Shown here: positions 1 to 5,763 of the stretch, in pieces | Position numbering within the stretch: the stretch's first letter is position 1 | How the letters are laid out: each line of letters begins with the position of its first letter | Assembly (NCBI GenBank): GCA_025357355.1 | Contig: JANXPK010000556.1 | Location: 1 to 5,763 of the forward strand | Direction: 5' to 3' | Source: Rhodobacterales bacterium | GTDB lineage: Bacteria > Pseudomonadota > Alphaproteobacteria > Rhodobacterales > Rhodobacteraceae | Length of the DNA: 5,763 bases | Position numbers and translations under genes: made by a program | Notes under the pieces: generated by a model | What the model saw: only the letters and a program-made list of their open reading frames with translations | Told to the model about the DNA's origin: nothing | Database searches by the model: none

Positions 1-940
1 AGCGCATCGCCATGGCAAAGCTGAGGATGCAGGCGATCGGGTTGGCTTTCCCGGTTCCGGCGATGTCGGGGGCCGAGCCGTGGACGGGTTCGTACAGCGC
101 CTTGGGACGGCCATTGGCCATCGGCAGGCCGAGGCTGGCCGAGGGCAGCATGCCCAGCGAACCGGTCAGCATCGCGGCCATATCGGACAAAAGGTCGCCA
201 AACAGATTGTCCGTCACGATGACGTCGAACTGCTTGGGCCAGCGGCAGAGCTGCATCGCCCCGGCATCGGCATACATGTGCGACAGCTGGACGTCGGGAT
301 ATTCCTTGTCGTGGATCTCTTGCACGACCTGGCGCCACAGCACGCCTGACTCCATCACATTGGCCTTTTCCATCGAGCAGACCTTGCCCGACCGCTTGCG
401 CGCCAACACGAAGGCCGAGCGTGCGACCCGTGCAATCTCGCTTTCGGTATAGCGCTGGGTGTTGATGCCGACGCGTTCGTTGCCTTCGGTGAAAATCCCG
501 CGCGGCTCGCCGAAATAGACCCCAGAGGTCAGCTCGCGTACGATCACGATATCAAGCCCGGCCACGACCTCGCGCTTCAGGCTGGAAAAATCGGCGAGCG
601 CGTCAAAGCACTGGGCGGGGCGCAGGTTGGAGAACAAATCCATCTCCTTGCGCAGCCGCAACAAGCCGCGCTCGGGCTTGAGGCTGAAATCCAAGGTGTC
701 GTATTTCGGCCCGCCGACGGCACCCAGCAGAACCGCATCCACCGCCTGCGCCCGCGCCATCGTCTCGTCGGTCAGGGGCGTGCCGTAAGCGTCATAGGAA
801 CAGCCACCGACCAGCCCTTCGCTGACGTCAAAGCCCATGCCCCGCCGCCTGCCCATCCAGGCGATGATCTTCTTTACCTCGGCCATCACTTCGGGGCCGA
901 TGCCGTCACCGGCGAGGATTAGGATGGAGGGATTGGCCAC
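1..940 (-). CDS. leuB: 3-isopropylmalate dehydrogenase, C-terminus cut by window edge
   Basis: LeuB is the cytoplasmic NAD-dependent enzyme that oxidises and decarboxylates 3-isopropylmalate to 2-oxoisocaproate in leucine biosynthesis. 313 codons are visible; family members have about 365-370 residues, so roughly 50-55 are missing beyond the left edge. The N-terminus has the LAGDGIGPEV motif. Substrate-binding arginines are at R97, R107 and R135. Catalytic Tyr142 (VYFGEPRG) and Lys192 (MEKANVMES) are present, as are metal-binding D225, D249 and D253. The spacings within these groups match Thermus LeuB (R94/R104/R132/Y139 and D217/D241/D245, from memory). The NAD-binding stretch near residues 284-300 (YEPVHGSAPDIAG) is intact. 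The start is GTG: AGGAG at 951-947 lies 6 bases before it, and the protein then begins MANPSILILAGDG as in close relatives. A promoter-like pair lies just upstream. Nothing looks damaged. Confidence 0.97.
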   Translation of the reverse strand, partial: MANPSILILAGDGIGPEVMAEVKKIIAWMGRRRGMGFDVSEGLVGGCSYDAYGTPLTDETMARAQAVDAVLLGAVGGPKYDTLDFSLKPERGLLRLRKEMDLFSNLRPAQCFDALADFSSLKREVVAGLDIVIVRELTSGVYFGEPRGIFTEGNERVGINTQRYTESEIARVARSAFVLARKRSGKVCSMEKANVMESGVLWRQVVQEIHDKEYPDVQLSHMYADAGAMQLCRWPKQFDVIVTDNLFGDLLSDMAAMLTGSLGMLPSASLGLPMANGRPKALYEPVHGSAPDIAGTGKANPIACILSFAMAMR

Positions 941-968
941 GGCGCGCTCCTGCAAAAGATTTGGCGCT

Positions 969-997
969 GGCCTAGCGGGTAGGGCGGGCGGGGTCAA
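969..997 (-). promoter_or_regulatory. Putative leuB promoter
   Basis: On the minus strand, TTGACC (997-992) and TAGGCC (974-969) are separated by exactly 17 bases. The -35 is strong and the -10 is degenerate, as is common in alphaproteobacteria. A start site about 7 bases beyond the -10 would give a leader of about 20 bases containing AGGAG at 951-947. The leader is too short for an attenuator or leader peptide. Inferred from pattern only. Confidence 0.45.
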
Positions 998-1003
998 GCT
1001 GCC

Positions 1004-1037
1004 GAACGGGCGCGGGAACGGTCAGGAACGGGCGCGG
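1004..1037. repeat. 12-base direct repeat spanning a stop codon
   Basis: GAACGGGCGCGG occurs at 1004-1015 and again, identically, at 1026-1037, giving a 22-base period. A third partial copy, GAACGG, lies at 1016-1021. The right copy is inside the last codons of the small membrane protein, whose stop is at 1024-1022. The left copy is just upstream of the leuB -35 element. It could be a small tandem duplication or a protein-binding site. In G+C-rich DNA, chance is also plausible. Confidence 0.4.
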
Positions 1038-1210
1038 TAGGTCCACCACAGGGCCACGGCGCCGACCACAACCACGACCAGGCCGATCCATATCCATTGG
1101 CTTTGCCCCGACATGACGGCAGAGCCTTTCAGGATGTTGGCCCCCTGGGCAACCCAAATGCCGCCAAGAAGGATCAGGATAATGCCGATGACGGTGCCGA
1201 CGATGCGCAT
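1022..1210 (-). CDS. Small two-helix membrane protein, function unknown
   Basis: A 62-residue hydrophobic protein beginning MRIVGTVIGIILILLGGIWV. The first membrane helix covers about residues 3-20. A short polar link (QGANILKGSAVMSGQSQ) joins it to a second helix at about residues 38-57, and the end is basic (TYRARS). This layout resembles small uncharacterised inner-membrane proteins often seen in alphaproteobacteria; no function is known to me. I chose ATG at 1210 because GGATGGA lies about 8 bases before it and a putative TATAAT box lies upstream. ATG at 1219 (three residues longer) is equally possible. A TTG at 1267 would add 19 residues and overlap the lysR stop, which is less likely. 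It lies between lysR and leuB on the same strand. The strong hydrophobicity pattern favours a real gene. Confidence 0.75.
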   Translation of the reverse strand: MRIVGTVIGIILILLGGIWVAQGANILKGSAVMSGQSQWIWIGLVVVVVGAVALWWTYRARS

Positions 1211-1235
1211 GGGGTCCATCCGTTGCTGATGCCAA

Positions 1236-1267
1236 ATTATACCTAATGCGCCGATAAACAAGGTCAA
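1236..1267 (-). promoter_or_regulatory. Possible promoter of the small membrane protein
   Basis: On the minus strand a perfect TATAAT lies at 1241-1236 in a locally A+T-rich patch. TTGACC lies at 1267-1262 and overlaps the lysR stop codon (1266-1264). The spacer is 20 bases, longer than the usual 16-18, so the -10 may work with a poorer -35. A transcript would start near 1229, leaving about 18 bases before ATG 1210. Confidence 0.35.
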
Positions 1268-2160
1268 TCATGCGGCATCGCTGTCAGCGGCCTGAACCCC
1301 GCCGCCAGATGGTCCATCACCCGGCGGATGCGCGGGTTCTGCCGCAACGCCTCGGGCGCGGTCAGCCAGACCGGCAGCGCGGGCAGGGCAACGAAGGGGG
1401 CGACACGTTCGACCAGCGGGTCGGCGTCACCAATGCCGCATTGGGTGGCGCCGACGCCGCAACCCGCCCGCACCAGCGCCCAATGTACCACCTGATCGTC
1501 ACAGCGGACCGGAAAATCCTCGCGCTTGCGGACAATGCCAAGGCCTGCCATCAGCCGCAGCATCAGGTCCGAACGGTCGAACCCGACGAAATCCAGCGCC
1601 AGCAGGTCCTCGGGCGATTGCGGGCGGCCGTGGCGGTCAAGATAGCTGGTTGCGGCGTAGATCGCCGTGGACAGGTCGCACAGATGGCGCGTGACGACGT
1701 CGGCCTGGGTGGGACGGTACATGCGCAGGGCGATGTCGGCCTCGCGGAACAGAAGGTTCTCGGTGCTGTCGGTGGGGACGAGTTCAATCTCGATCCCTGG
1801 TTCCTTCTGGCGCAGATCCGCCAGGATCCGTGGCAGCAGGTAATGCGACACCACCCGGCTGGCGGTCAGGCGCACGGTGCCCGAGAGCGACTGTTCGCGA
1901 CCGGCGGCCAAAAGGCCAAGGCTTGCCGCCGCATCGCGCATCTGACGGGCGGCGGGTAGCAGAACGGCGGCCGCCTCGGTCAGCATCAGGCCGCGTGGGG
2001 CGCGGGTGAAAAGCGTGGTGGCAAGGGCGGTCTCCAGTTCGGCGATGTGGCGGCCAAGGGTCGGCTGGCTGAGGTTCAGCGCGCGGGCGGCTGCCGACAG
2101 CGAACCAGTCTCGGCGACGACAAGGAACGAGCGGTACAGGGTCCAGTCCGGGTTATCCAT
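1264..2160 (-). CDS. LysR-family transcriptional regulator
   Basis: A DNA-binding regulator of 298 residues, the usual LysR length. The N-terminal winged helix-turn-helix spans about residues 5-65: WTLYRSFLVVAETGSLSAAA, then ALNLSQPTLGRHIAELE with the recognition helix, then LFTRAPRGLMLTEAA. A linker helix follows, and the periplasmic-binding-protein-like effector domain starts near residue 95 (SGTVRLTAS) and runs to the C-terminus. The effector is unknown. ATG 2160 gives the standard spacing to the helix-turn-helix. ATG 2202 would add 14 residues with no homology-like content and would place the intergenic dyad inside the coding region. No good Shine-Dalgarno precedes 2160; a TTGCCG-N16-TATTCA pair (2195-2168) would make the mRNA nearly leaderless. 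It is divergent from the reductase gene across 92 bases, the classic arrangement for a LysR regulator and its target. Confidence 0.93.
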   Translation of the reverse strand: MDNPDWTLYRSFLVVAETGSLSAAARALNLSQPTLGRHIAELETALATTLFTRAPRGLMLTEAAAVLLPAARQMRDAAASLGLLAAGREQSLSGTVRLTASRVVSHYLLPRILADLRQKEPGIEIELVPTDSTENLLFREADIALRMYRPTQADVVTRHLCDLSTAIYAATSYLDRHGRPQSPEDLLALDFVGFDRSDLMLRLMAGLGIVRKREDFPVRCDDQVVHWALVRAGCGVGATQCGIGDADPLVERVAPFVALPALPVWLTAPEALRQNPRIRRVMDHLAAGFRPLTAMPHD

Positions 2161-2162
2161 AC

Positions 2163-2187
2163 ATTTCTGAATATCACATCCAGAATT
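2163..2187. promoter_or_regulatory. Candidate LysR operator dyad
   Basis: TTCTG (2165-2169) and CAGAA (2181-2185) form a perfect inverted repeat around an 11-base A+T-rich spacer. Extending each arm by two bases (ATTTCTG / CAGAATT) adds one mismatch and one match. LysR proteins typically bind dyads of this size carrying T...A pairs. It lies 4 bases upstream of the lysR start and overlaps the -10 and spacer of a possible lysR promoter, so autorepression is plausible. It also lies about 42 bases upstream of a likely reductase transcript start, if GATAAT (2205-2210) is that gene's -10. Confidence 0.5.
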
Positions 2188-2252
2188 TCCGGCAATGTCC
2201 ATGCGATAATATTCGGGCTACATCTCTGCCACATCCAAGGAAAGGGAAAATC

Positions 2253-3164
2253 ATGGCAAAGACGGTTCTGGTTTTGGGCGCATCGGGCCTGTTCGGCGGT
2301 CAGGCGGCACGGGCTTTTGCGGCGGCGGGCTGGACTGTACGCAAGTTTCAGCGCGGCAGCGACATGGCTGCGGCGGCCAAAGGGGCGGATGTCATCGTCA
2401 ATGCGCTGAACCCGCCGAATTATCACGATTGGGACCGCATCATCCCGCAGATCACGACCGCGGTTATTGCGGCGGGTCTTGCCTCGGGGGCGACGGTGCT
2501 GGTGCCCGGCAATGTCTATGTCTACGGCGACCAGAAGGGGCCGTGGGGGCCGGACACGCCGCACCTGCCGGTGGCGCGCAAGGGAGCGATAAGGGCGCGG
2601 ATGGAGGCGCAGTACCGCGCCGCCACCGAACACGGCTTGCGAGTGATCCTGTTGCGCGGCGGCGACTACATCGACCCGCAGGCGCCGCGCAGCTTGTGGA
2701 ACTTGATCTCGTTGAAATCGGTTGCCAAAGGCAAGGTCGTCACGCTGGCGGGACCGCGTGTTCGCCGCGCCTATGCCTATCTGCCCGACATGACGCGCGC
2801 CGCCGTGGCGCTGGCCGACCGGCGCACCAGCCTGCCCGCCTTTGCCGATGTGCCCTTTGCCGGGCTGACGCTGAGCATGACGGACGTCGCGGCGGCCTTG
2901 CAGCGATTGACCGGCAAACCGATGCGCCTTGCGCCCTTCATGTGGTGGTTCATGCAGTTGGCTGGGCCGTTCTGGGAACTGGCGCGCGAGTTGAACGAAA
3001 TGCGCTATCTGTGGAACACCGACCACGCACTGGACCCCGCACCCCTGGCCGCCCTTCTGCCGGATTTCCGCATCACGCCGCTGGATGACATTCTGCGGGC
3101 CGAATTGCGGGTGCTGGCCCCCGAACTGGATCCACAGCCGGGGCAGCCAGTGACAGCGCGGTAG
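2253..3164 (+). CDS. NAD(P)-binding atypical SDR (epimerase/dehydratase family)
   Basis: A 303-residue Rossmann-fold protein of the extended/atypical short-chain dehydrogenase group (NAD-dependent epimerase/dehydratase-like). The cofactor motif is GASGLFGG at residues 9-16. ADVIVNALNPP (46-55) follows the fourth strand, and a VPGNVYVYGD motif (84-93) corresponds to the SSxxVYG strand of epimerases. The usual YxxxK of the active site, expected at about residues 110-114, reads KGAIR, so Tyr and Lys are replaced. A chance YGDQK occurs at 91-95, where these enzymes carry VYGD. The C-terminal half (RAYAYLPDM at 172-180, then GLTLSMTDVAAALQRLTGKP) resembles the substrate-binding part of NmrA/epimerase-like proteins. 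The substrate is unknown. The start at 2253 is preceded by AAGGAAAGGGA (2237-2247). It is probably controlled by the divergent LysR regulator. Confidence 0.9.
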   Translation: MAKTVLVLGASGLFGGQAARAFAAAGWTVRKFQRGSDMAAAAKGADVIVNALNPPNYHDWDRIIPQITTAVIAAGLASGATVLVPGNVYVYGDQKGPWGPDTPHLPVARKGAIRARMEAQYRAATEHGLRVILLRGGDYIDPQAPRSLWNLISLKSVAKGKVVTLAGPRVRRAYAYLPDMTRAAVALADRRTSLPAFADVPFAGLTLSMTDVAAALQRLTGKPMRLAPFMWWFMQLAGPFWELARELNEMRYLWNTDHALDPAPLAALLPDFRITPLDDILRAELRVLAPELDPQPGQPVTAR

Positions 3165-3170
3165 GCCGGT

Positions 3171-4046
3171 TCAATTCATCTGAACATCGGTGATGGTGAA
3201 CTTGCCATAGGCGAAATCGCCACCGGGCTGCGACCAGATCGCCTCGCCACAGGAGGCGATGTTCATGCCGTGGAAATCGCGGTAGGACCGCAGCGGCGTT
3301 GACCACGGCAGGGGCCGGGCTGACCCGTCGCTGGCCAGGGCCGCGCGGTCCTGCGAGGTGAAGTTCACCAATTCCCCAGCGTCATTGATGTAAAGCGTGG
3401 CGCCGACCGAAAAGGGTCCGTTGCGGAAGGTGACCTTGGCACTGTGGTCGTCCAAGGCTTGCCAGGTCAGCCGCGGGTCGGACAGCCATGACGGGGCGAA
3501 GATGCACAGATCGTTCAACAGGGTCAGTGTCTCGATCCGCGAGAAATCGGTGCCGCCGGCATCGACTACATTGTAAAGCCCGGCCAGGCGGACCTTCATG
3601 GTGGCAGCGATGTCGTCATAGTCGTGCAGAACCTTGACCGGCAGGCCGAACATTTGGGTGGGCAAAAAGAACAGGCGTTTGGGCGGGTCGAAGCGGTCGT
3701 ATTGCATGGCAATCCCGGTCATTGCGGCAGCGCCGGGATTGCTGAACATCTGCGCGTCATAGGTCACGGTGATACTGGCGACGCGCGGTTTGCCGATAGC
3801 GCCGCTGTGGCGGACATAGCGCAGCACCCAGGCAGGCAGGGCGGCAATGTCGGCTTCGGTCAGGATCGGTCGCGGACCGGCCTTGTCGGAGGCGACCTCA
3901 GCGGCAAGCATGTGGCGGAAATCGCCGGGAAGGTCGGGTCCAAACCACGCAACTGCCGACAAGATCGCCGATCCGACGGCCAGTACAGCCAAAACCCAAA
4001 GCATGATGCGCCTCGCCCAAGTCATGCGCATAATATAGTCGGGCAT
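3171..4046 (-). CDS. Membrane-anchored protein, DUF6544/DUF6920-like
   Basis: 291 residues. A basic N-terminus (RMTWARR) is followed by one hydrophobic segment (about residues 13-34), so it is an anchor or uncleaved signal with the rest outside the cytoplasm. Stretches that remind me of the DUF6544/DUF6920 group, by recall and without a search, are ALPAWVLRYVRHSGAIGKPR (69-88), a Leu/Trp-rich central part with APSWLSDPRLTWQALDD (184-200), PWSTPLRSYRDFHG (247-260), and GEAIW (267-271) before a C-terminal FAYGKFTITDVQMN. No enzyme motif is visible and the function is unknown. The start is uncertain: ATG codons at 4046, 4031, 4025 and 4004 all lack a clear ribosome binding site; 4046 is used as the longest. 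It follows the endonuclease-fold gene by 33 bases on the same strand, suggesting co-transcription, and converges with the reductase gene. Confidence 0.85.
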   Translation of the reverse strand: MPDYIMRMTWARRIMLWVLAVLAVGSAILSAVAWFGPDLPGDFRHMLAAEVASDKAGPRPILTEADIAALPAWVLRYVRHSGAIGKPRVASITVTYDAQMFSNPGAAAMTGIAMQYDRFDPPKRLFFLPTQMFGLPVKVLHDYDDIAATMKVRLAGLYNVVDAGGTDFSRIETLTLLNDLCIFAPSWLSDPRLTWQALDDHSAKVTFRNGPFSVGATLYINDAGELVNFTSQDRAALASDGSARPLPWSTPLRSYRDFHGMNIASCGEAIWSQPGGDFAYGKFTITDVQMN

Positions 4047-4079
4047 CGGCGCGGCTGCCTTGACACAGGTCAGTCCAGT

Positions 4080-5246
4080 TCAGGGCAAATCGATGTCGGC
4101 CCAGACCGGGCGGTGACGTGAGGCGGCGGCAAGGGTAGCGGCGAAGGGGTCACTATCGGCGGGCCACAGCACACCGGCGGCCTGCACTTGCAGCCCGGCG
4201 GACGGTAGAAGGACATCGACTCGCAGGCCGCCGACGCCTTTGGGATAAAACGCAGTATCCAGGGCGGGATCGCCGCGTTGGCCCTTGTCGATATGGCCGG
4301 AGGTGCCCTTGGGCTGCGGGTCTTGCAGGGCAGGGTCGGCGAGCAGGGCAGCGATGGCGTCGTGGCGCCCGTCACCGTCAACCGGATCGAGGTTGGGTTG
4401 ACCGAGCAGGACAAACGGGGACTCGGGTGGGGACCATGGCAGCTTGCCTTCCGTCAGGCGCAGCCAGAAAGCCGCCTCGTCCTGATTGCGGCGGCCATTG
4501 CGATCCTCTGGCCCATCAAAAACCGGCGGAGTGGCGTACCAGACCAGCAAATGCAGGGTCTTGGCCGGGGCATAGCTGAGCGGCACGTCGAAGTGACCCG
4601 AGGTGGACAGCAGTTGCACGGCCCGCGCGGCTTCGGTCATGTCGGTCGGCAGGTTGGCACCGGGCAAGTCGCGCCACAAAAGGCCCGAGAAATCACGCGG
4701 GTCGCCAAGGGGATAGCGCGACAGGATCGCCATGCCGCCTTGCCCGGCAAAGCGGCCATAGCCTTGGGCGTCGCGCGCCTGCCCGGTCTTGCCGTTGCCA
4801 TCCAGATCAAGCCCGGTCTGCACGCCGGTATTGGGCCGCAGCGCCAACGCAAAAGGATAAGGGTGGCCCGCCTCCTTCAGGTCAGCGGCAAGGGCAGTGA
4901 TGGCGGACTGACCGTAGTCGTAGTCGACACCAGTCAGCACCACGACATCGGCATCAAGCCGGGCGAGCACGGTGACCACGGCCTGCACCTGCGCATCGGC
5001 GCGGCTGCGGACGGCTTGCAGCAACAGGCCAGGACCGGTGCGGGTCAGTTCGGGATTGTAGGTGGCGATGCGAATCGTCTGGGCAAGGCCAGGCAGCGTC
5101 GCAAGCGCCAGCAGGATCAGGCTGCAGCCAATTCGCCCGAGGAAGATTGCGGCCCGCCTTCGGATTTGCGGCGGTCGCTGATCATGTCGGCGACGCGGCC
5201 CATGGCGATGCCACGCATGAAGAGGCTGGCGGGAAGGAAGGCCCAT
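4080..5246 (-). CDS. Secreted endonuclease/exonuclease/phosphatase-fold protein
   Basis: Resembles the endonuclease/exonuclease/phosphatase superfamily (DNase I/ExoIII fold), in a form I recall from Rhodobacteraceae. In numbering from 5246, a signal peptide (RRRAAIFLGRIGCSLILLAL, then ATLPGLA) ends near residue 55. The mature part starts TIRIATYNPELTR, holding the first-strand Asn64. Other landmarks are DLDGNGKTG (147-155), GYGRFAGQGGMAILSRYPL (162-180), PPVFDGPEDRNGRRNQDEAA (240-259), LLGQPNLDP (280-288) and the terminal SRHRPVW (376-382) with the conserved His378. The usual GDxN reads GQPN, so one catalytic acid is missing. The substrate is unknown (nucleic acid or phosphoester). ATG 5246 is the only ATG, GTG or TTG before the signal peptide, but it overlaps the upstream gene by 130 bases and its first 28 residues look like out-of-frame sequence. 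The true start is probably near 5150-5120. ATC 5147, preceded by GAAGG, or CTG 5120, overlapping the upstream stop, are non-standard options. Confidence 0.85.
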   Translation of the reverse strand: MGLPSRQPLHAWHRHGPRRRHDQRPPQIRRRAAIFLGRIGCSLILLALATLPGLAQTIRIATYNPELTRTGPGLLLQAVRSRADAQVQAVVTVLARLDADVVVLTGVDYDYGQSAITALAADLKEAGHPYPFALALRPNTGVQTGLDLDGNGKTGQARDAQGYGRFAGQGGMAILSRYPLGDPRDFSGLLWRDLPGANLPTDMTEAARAVQLLSTSGHFDVPLSYAPAKTLHLLVWYATPPVFDGPEDRNGRRNQDEAAFWLRLTEGKLPWSPPESPFVLLGQPNLDPVDGDGRHDAIAALLADPALQDPQPKGTSGHIDKGQRGDPALDTAFYPKGVGGLRVDVLLPSAGLQVQAAGVLWPADSDPFAATLAAASRHRPVWADIDLP

Positions 5247-5763
5247 GCCGTCATTGTCCAGATCAGGGTTTGCGGCGAGGTCAACTCAAACGGCTGAAAC
5301 CCGATGGAGGCGACCTCGACCACAGCCGGGGTCAAGAATGGCAGCAGAAACCCTAACGCAATGTTAACGCGGGCATCACGGGTCAGCCGGGCGACCACAT
5401 CGCCACCACTGGTCGGATCGAAGGTCGGCAGGTTGACCCAGACGTTGAACGCCCTGTTGCGATTGGGCCACGAGCCGACGCGCAACTGGATGGCGAAGAT
5501 CGCAAGCGAGACCAGTGAAATCAGAGAGGCCATTCCGGCCGCGGTGCGAACGGCACCGATCTGCGCCTCGGTCGCGCCAGAGGCCATCATCAGGGTGGCC
5601 AGACGCACCGGACTGTAGGGGAAATCCATCGACAGGCCGATGAGGGTTCCGACGGCATGGATCAGTTCTGTCATGGTCGAGGGCTCCATCCGCCCCCGCT
5701 CGATCGCCGAAATGCAGAACACCGTGGCAAACAGCATCAAGAAGCGGATGCGGTTGAACGGCG
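5117..5763 (-). CDS. Multi-pass membrane protein, N-terminus outside window
   Basis: The frame stays open to the right edge, reading PFNRIRFLMLFATVF from 5761, so the start codon lies beyond the window. The TTG at 5740 and the ATG at 5737 are internal. 214 residues are visible. Hydrophobic segments at about residues 6-22, 75-93 (MASLISLVSLAIFAIQL), 132-152 (VNIALGFLLPFLTPAVVEV) and 163-184 (LIWTMTAWAFLPASLFM) suggest four inner-membrane helices. A loop between helices 2 and 3 contains WPNRNRAFNVWVNLPTFDP. The tail is polar (DMISDRRKSEGGPQSSSG). I do not recognise a named domain and give no function. Its stop (5119-5117) falls inside the signal-peptide coding region of the next gene, so the two are almost certainly translated from one message. 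Confidence 0.8.
   Translation of the reverse strand, partial: PFNRIRFLMLFATVFCISAIERGRMEPSTMTELIHAVGTLIGLSMDFPYSPVRLATLMMASGATEAQIGAVRTAAGMASLISLVSLAIFAIQLRVGSWPNRNRAFNVWVNLPTFDPTSGGDVVARLTRDARVNIALGFLLPFLTPAVVEVASIGFQPFELTSPQTLIWTMTAWAFLPASLFMRGIAMGRVADMISDRRKSEGGPQSSSGELAAA

Noticed and set aside
12..452. Plus-strand open frames (146 and 89 codons) opposite leuB
   Set aside because: The minus strand encodes a fully conserved LeuB with all active-site residues; these frames show no protein-like features.
1270..1959. Plus-strand open frame (229 codons) opposite lysR
   Set aside because: It is antisense to a clear LysR protein and has low-complexity Arg/Gln/His composition, typical of a shadow frame.
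2076..3026. Minus-strand open frame (316 codons) opposite the reductase gene
   Set aside because: It has Arg/Gln/His-rich shadow composition, overlaps the N-terminal part of lysR and the divergent regulatory region, and shows no motif.
3169..3185. GTTCA-N7-TGAAC hairpin at the convergent stop codons of the reductase and DUF genes
   Set aside because: A 5-base-pair stem with no G+C-rich extension and no T tract on either strand is too weak to call a terminator; it also lies mostly inside the 3' end of the DUF gene.
4031..4065. TTGACA on the plus strand at 4060-4065 and a TAATATAG patch at 4031-4038
   Set aside because: The elements are in the wrong order for a plus-strand promoter, and no plus-strand gene lies downstream.
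4278..5297. Long plus-strand open frame (339 codons) opposite the endonuclease-fold gene
   Set aside because: It is antisense to a gene with a signal peptide and superfamily motifs, is rich in Gly, Arg and Gln, has no recognisable domain, and is expected by chance in G+C-rich DNA.

Overview
The window (about 60% G+C or more by eye) looks like a chromosomal segment of an alphaproteobacterium, most likely family Rhodobacteraceae. The strongest support is the LeuB sequence at the left edge and the Rhodobacteraceae-like look of the secreted endonuclease-fold protein and the small membrane protein. I judged this by recall of family members, not by a search. I see no mobile element, RNA gene, CRISPR array or phage gene. 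Apart from one long overlap, the genes are packed with gaps under 100 bases.

Left part (1-1263), minus strand: the first 313 codons of leuB (leucine biosynthesis; C-terminus beyond the left edge) with a GTG start, a clear ribosome binding site and a good -35/-10 pair. Upstream of it is a very small two-helix membrane protein, with a possible promoter overlapping the end of the preceding lysR gene.

Middle (1264-3164): a LysR-type regulator on the minus strand and, divergent from it, an NAD(P)-binding atypical short-chain dehydrogenase/reductase on the plus strand. The 92-base divergent region holds a perfect 5+5 dyad with an 11-base spacer, suitable for a LysR site. The simplest reading is that the regulator controls itself and the reductase.

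Right part (3171-5763), minus strand, transcribed right to left: a multi-pass membrane protein (5' end outside the window), a secreted endonuclease/exonuclease/phosphatase-fold protein whose start is hard to place, and a membrane-anchored protein resembling the DUF6544/DUF6920 group. They probably form one transcription unit concerned with the envelope or periplasm. That unit converges on the reductase gene with only 6 bases between the stop codons.

I find no convincing new multi-gene system. The points most worth a second look are the missing canonical start and altered active site of the endonuclease-fold protein, the dyad between lysR and the reductase gene, and the reductase's missing catalytic Tyr/Lys pair.
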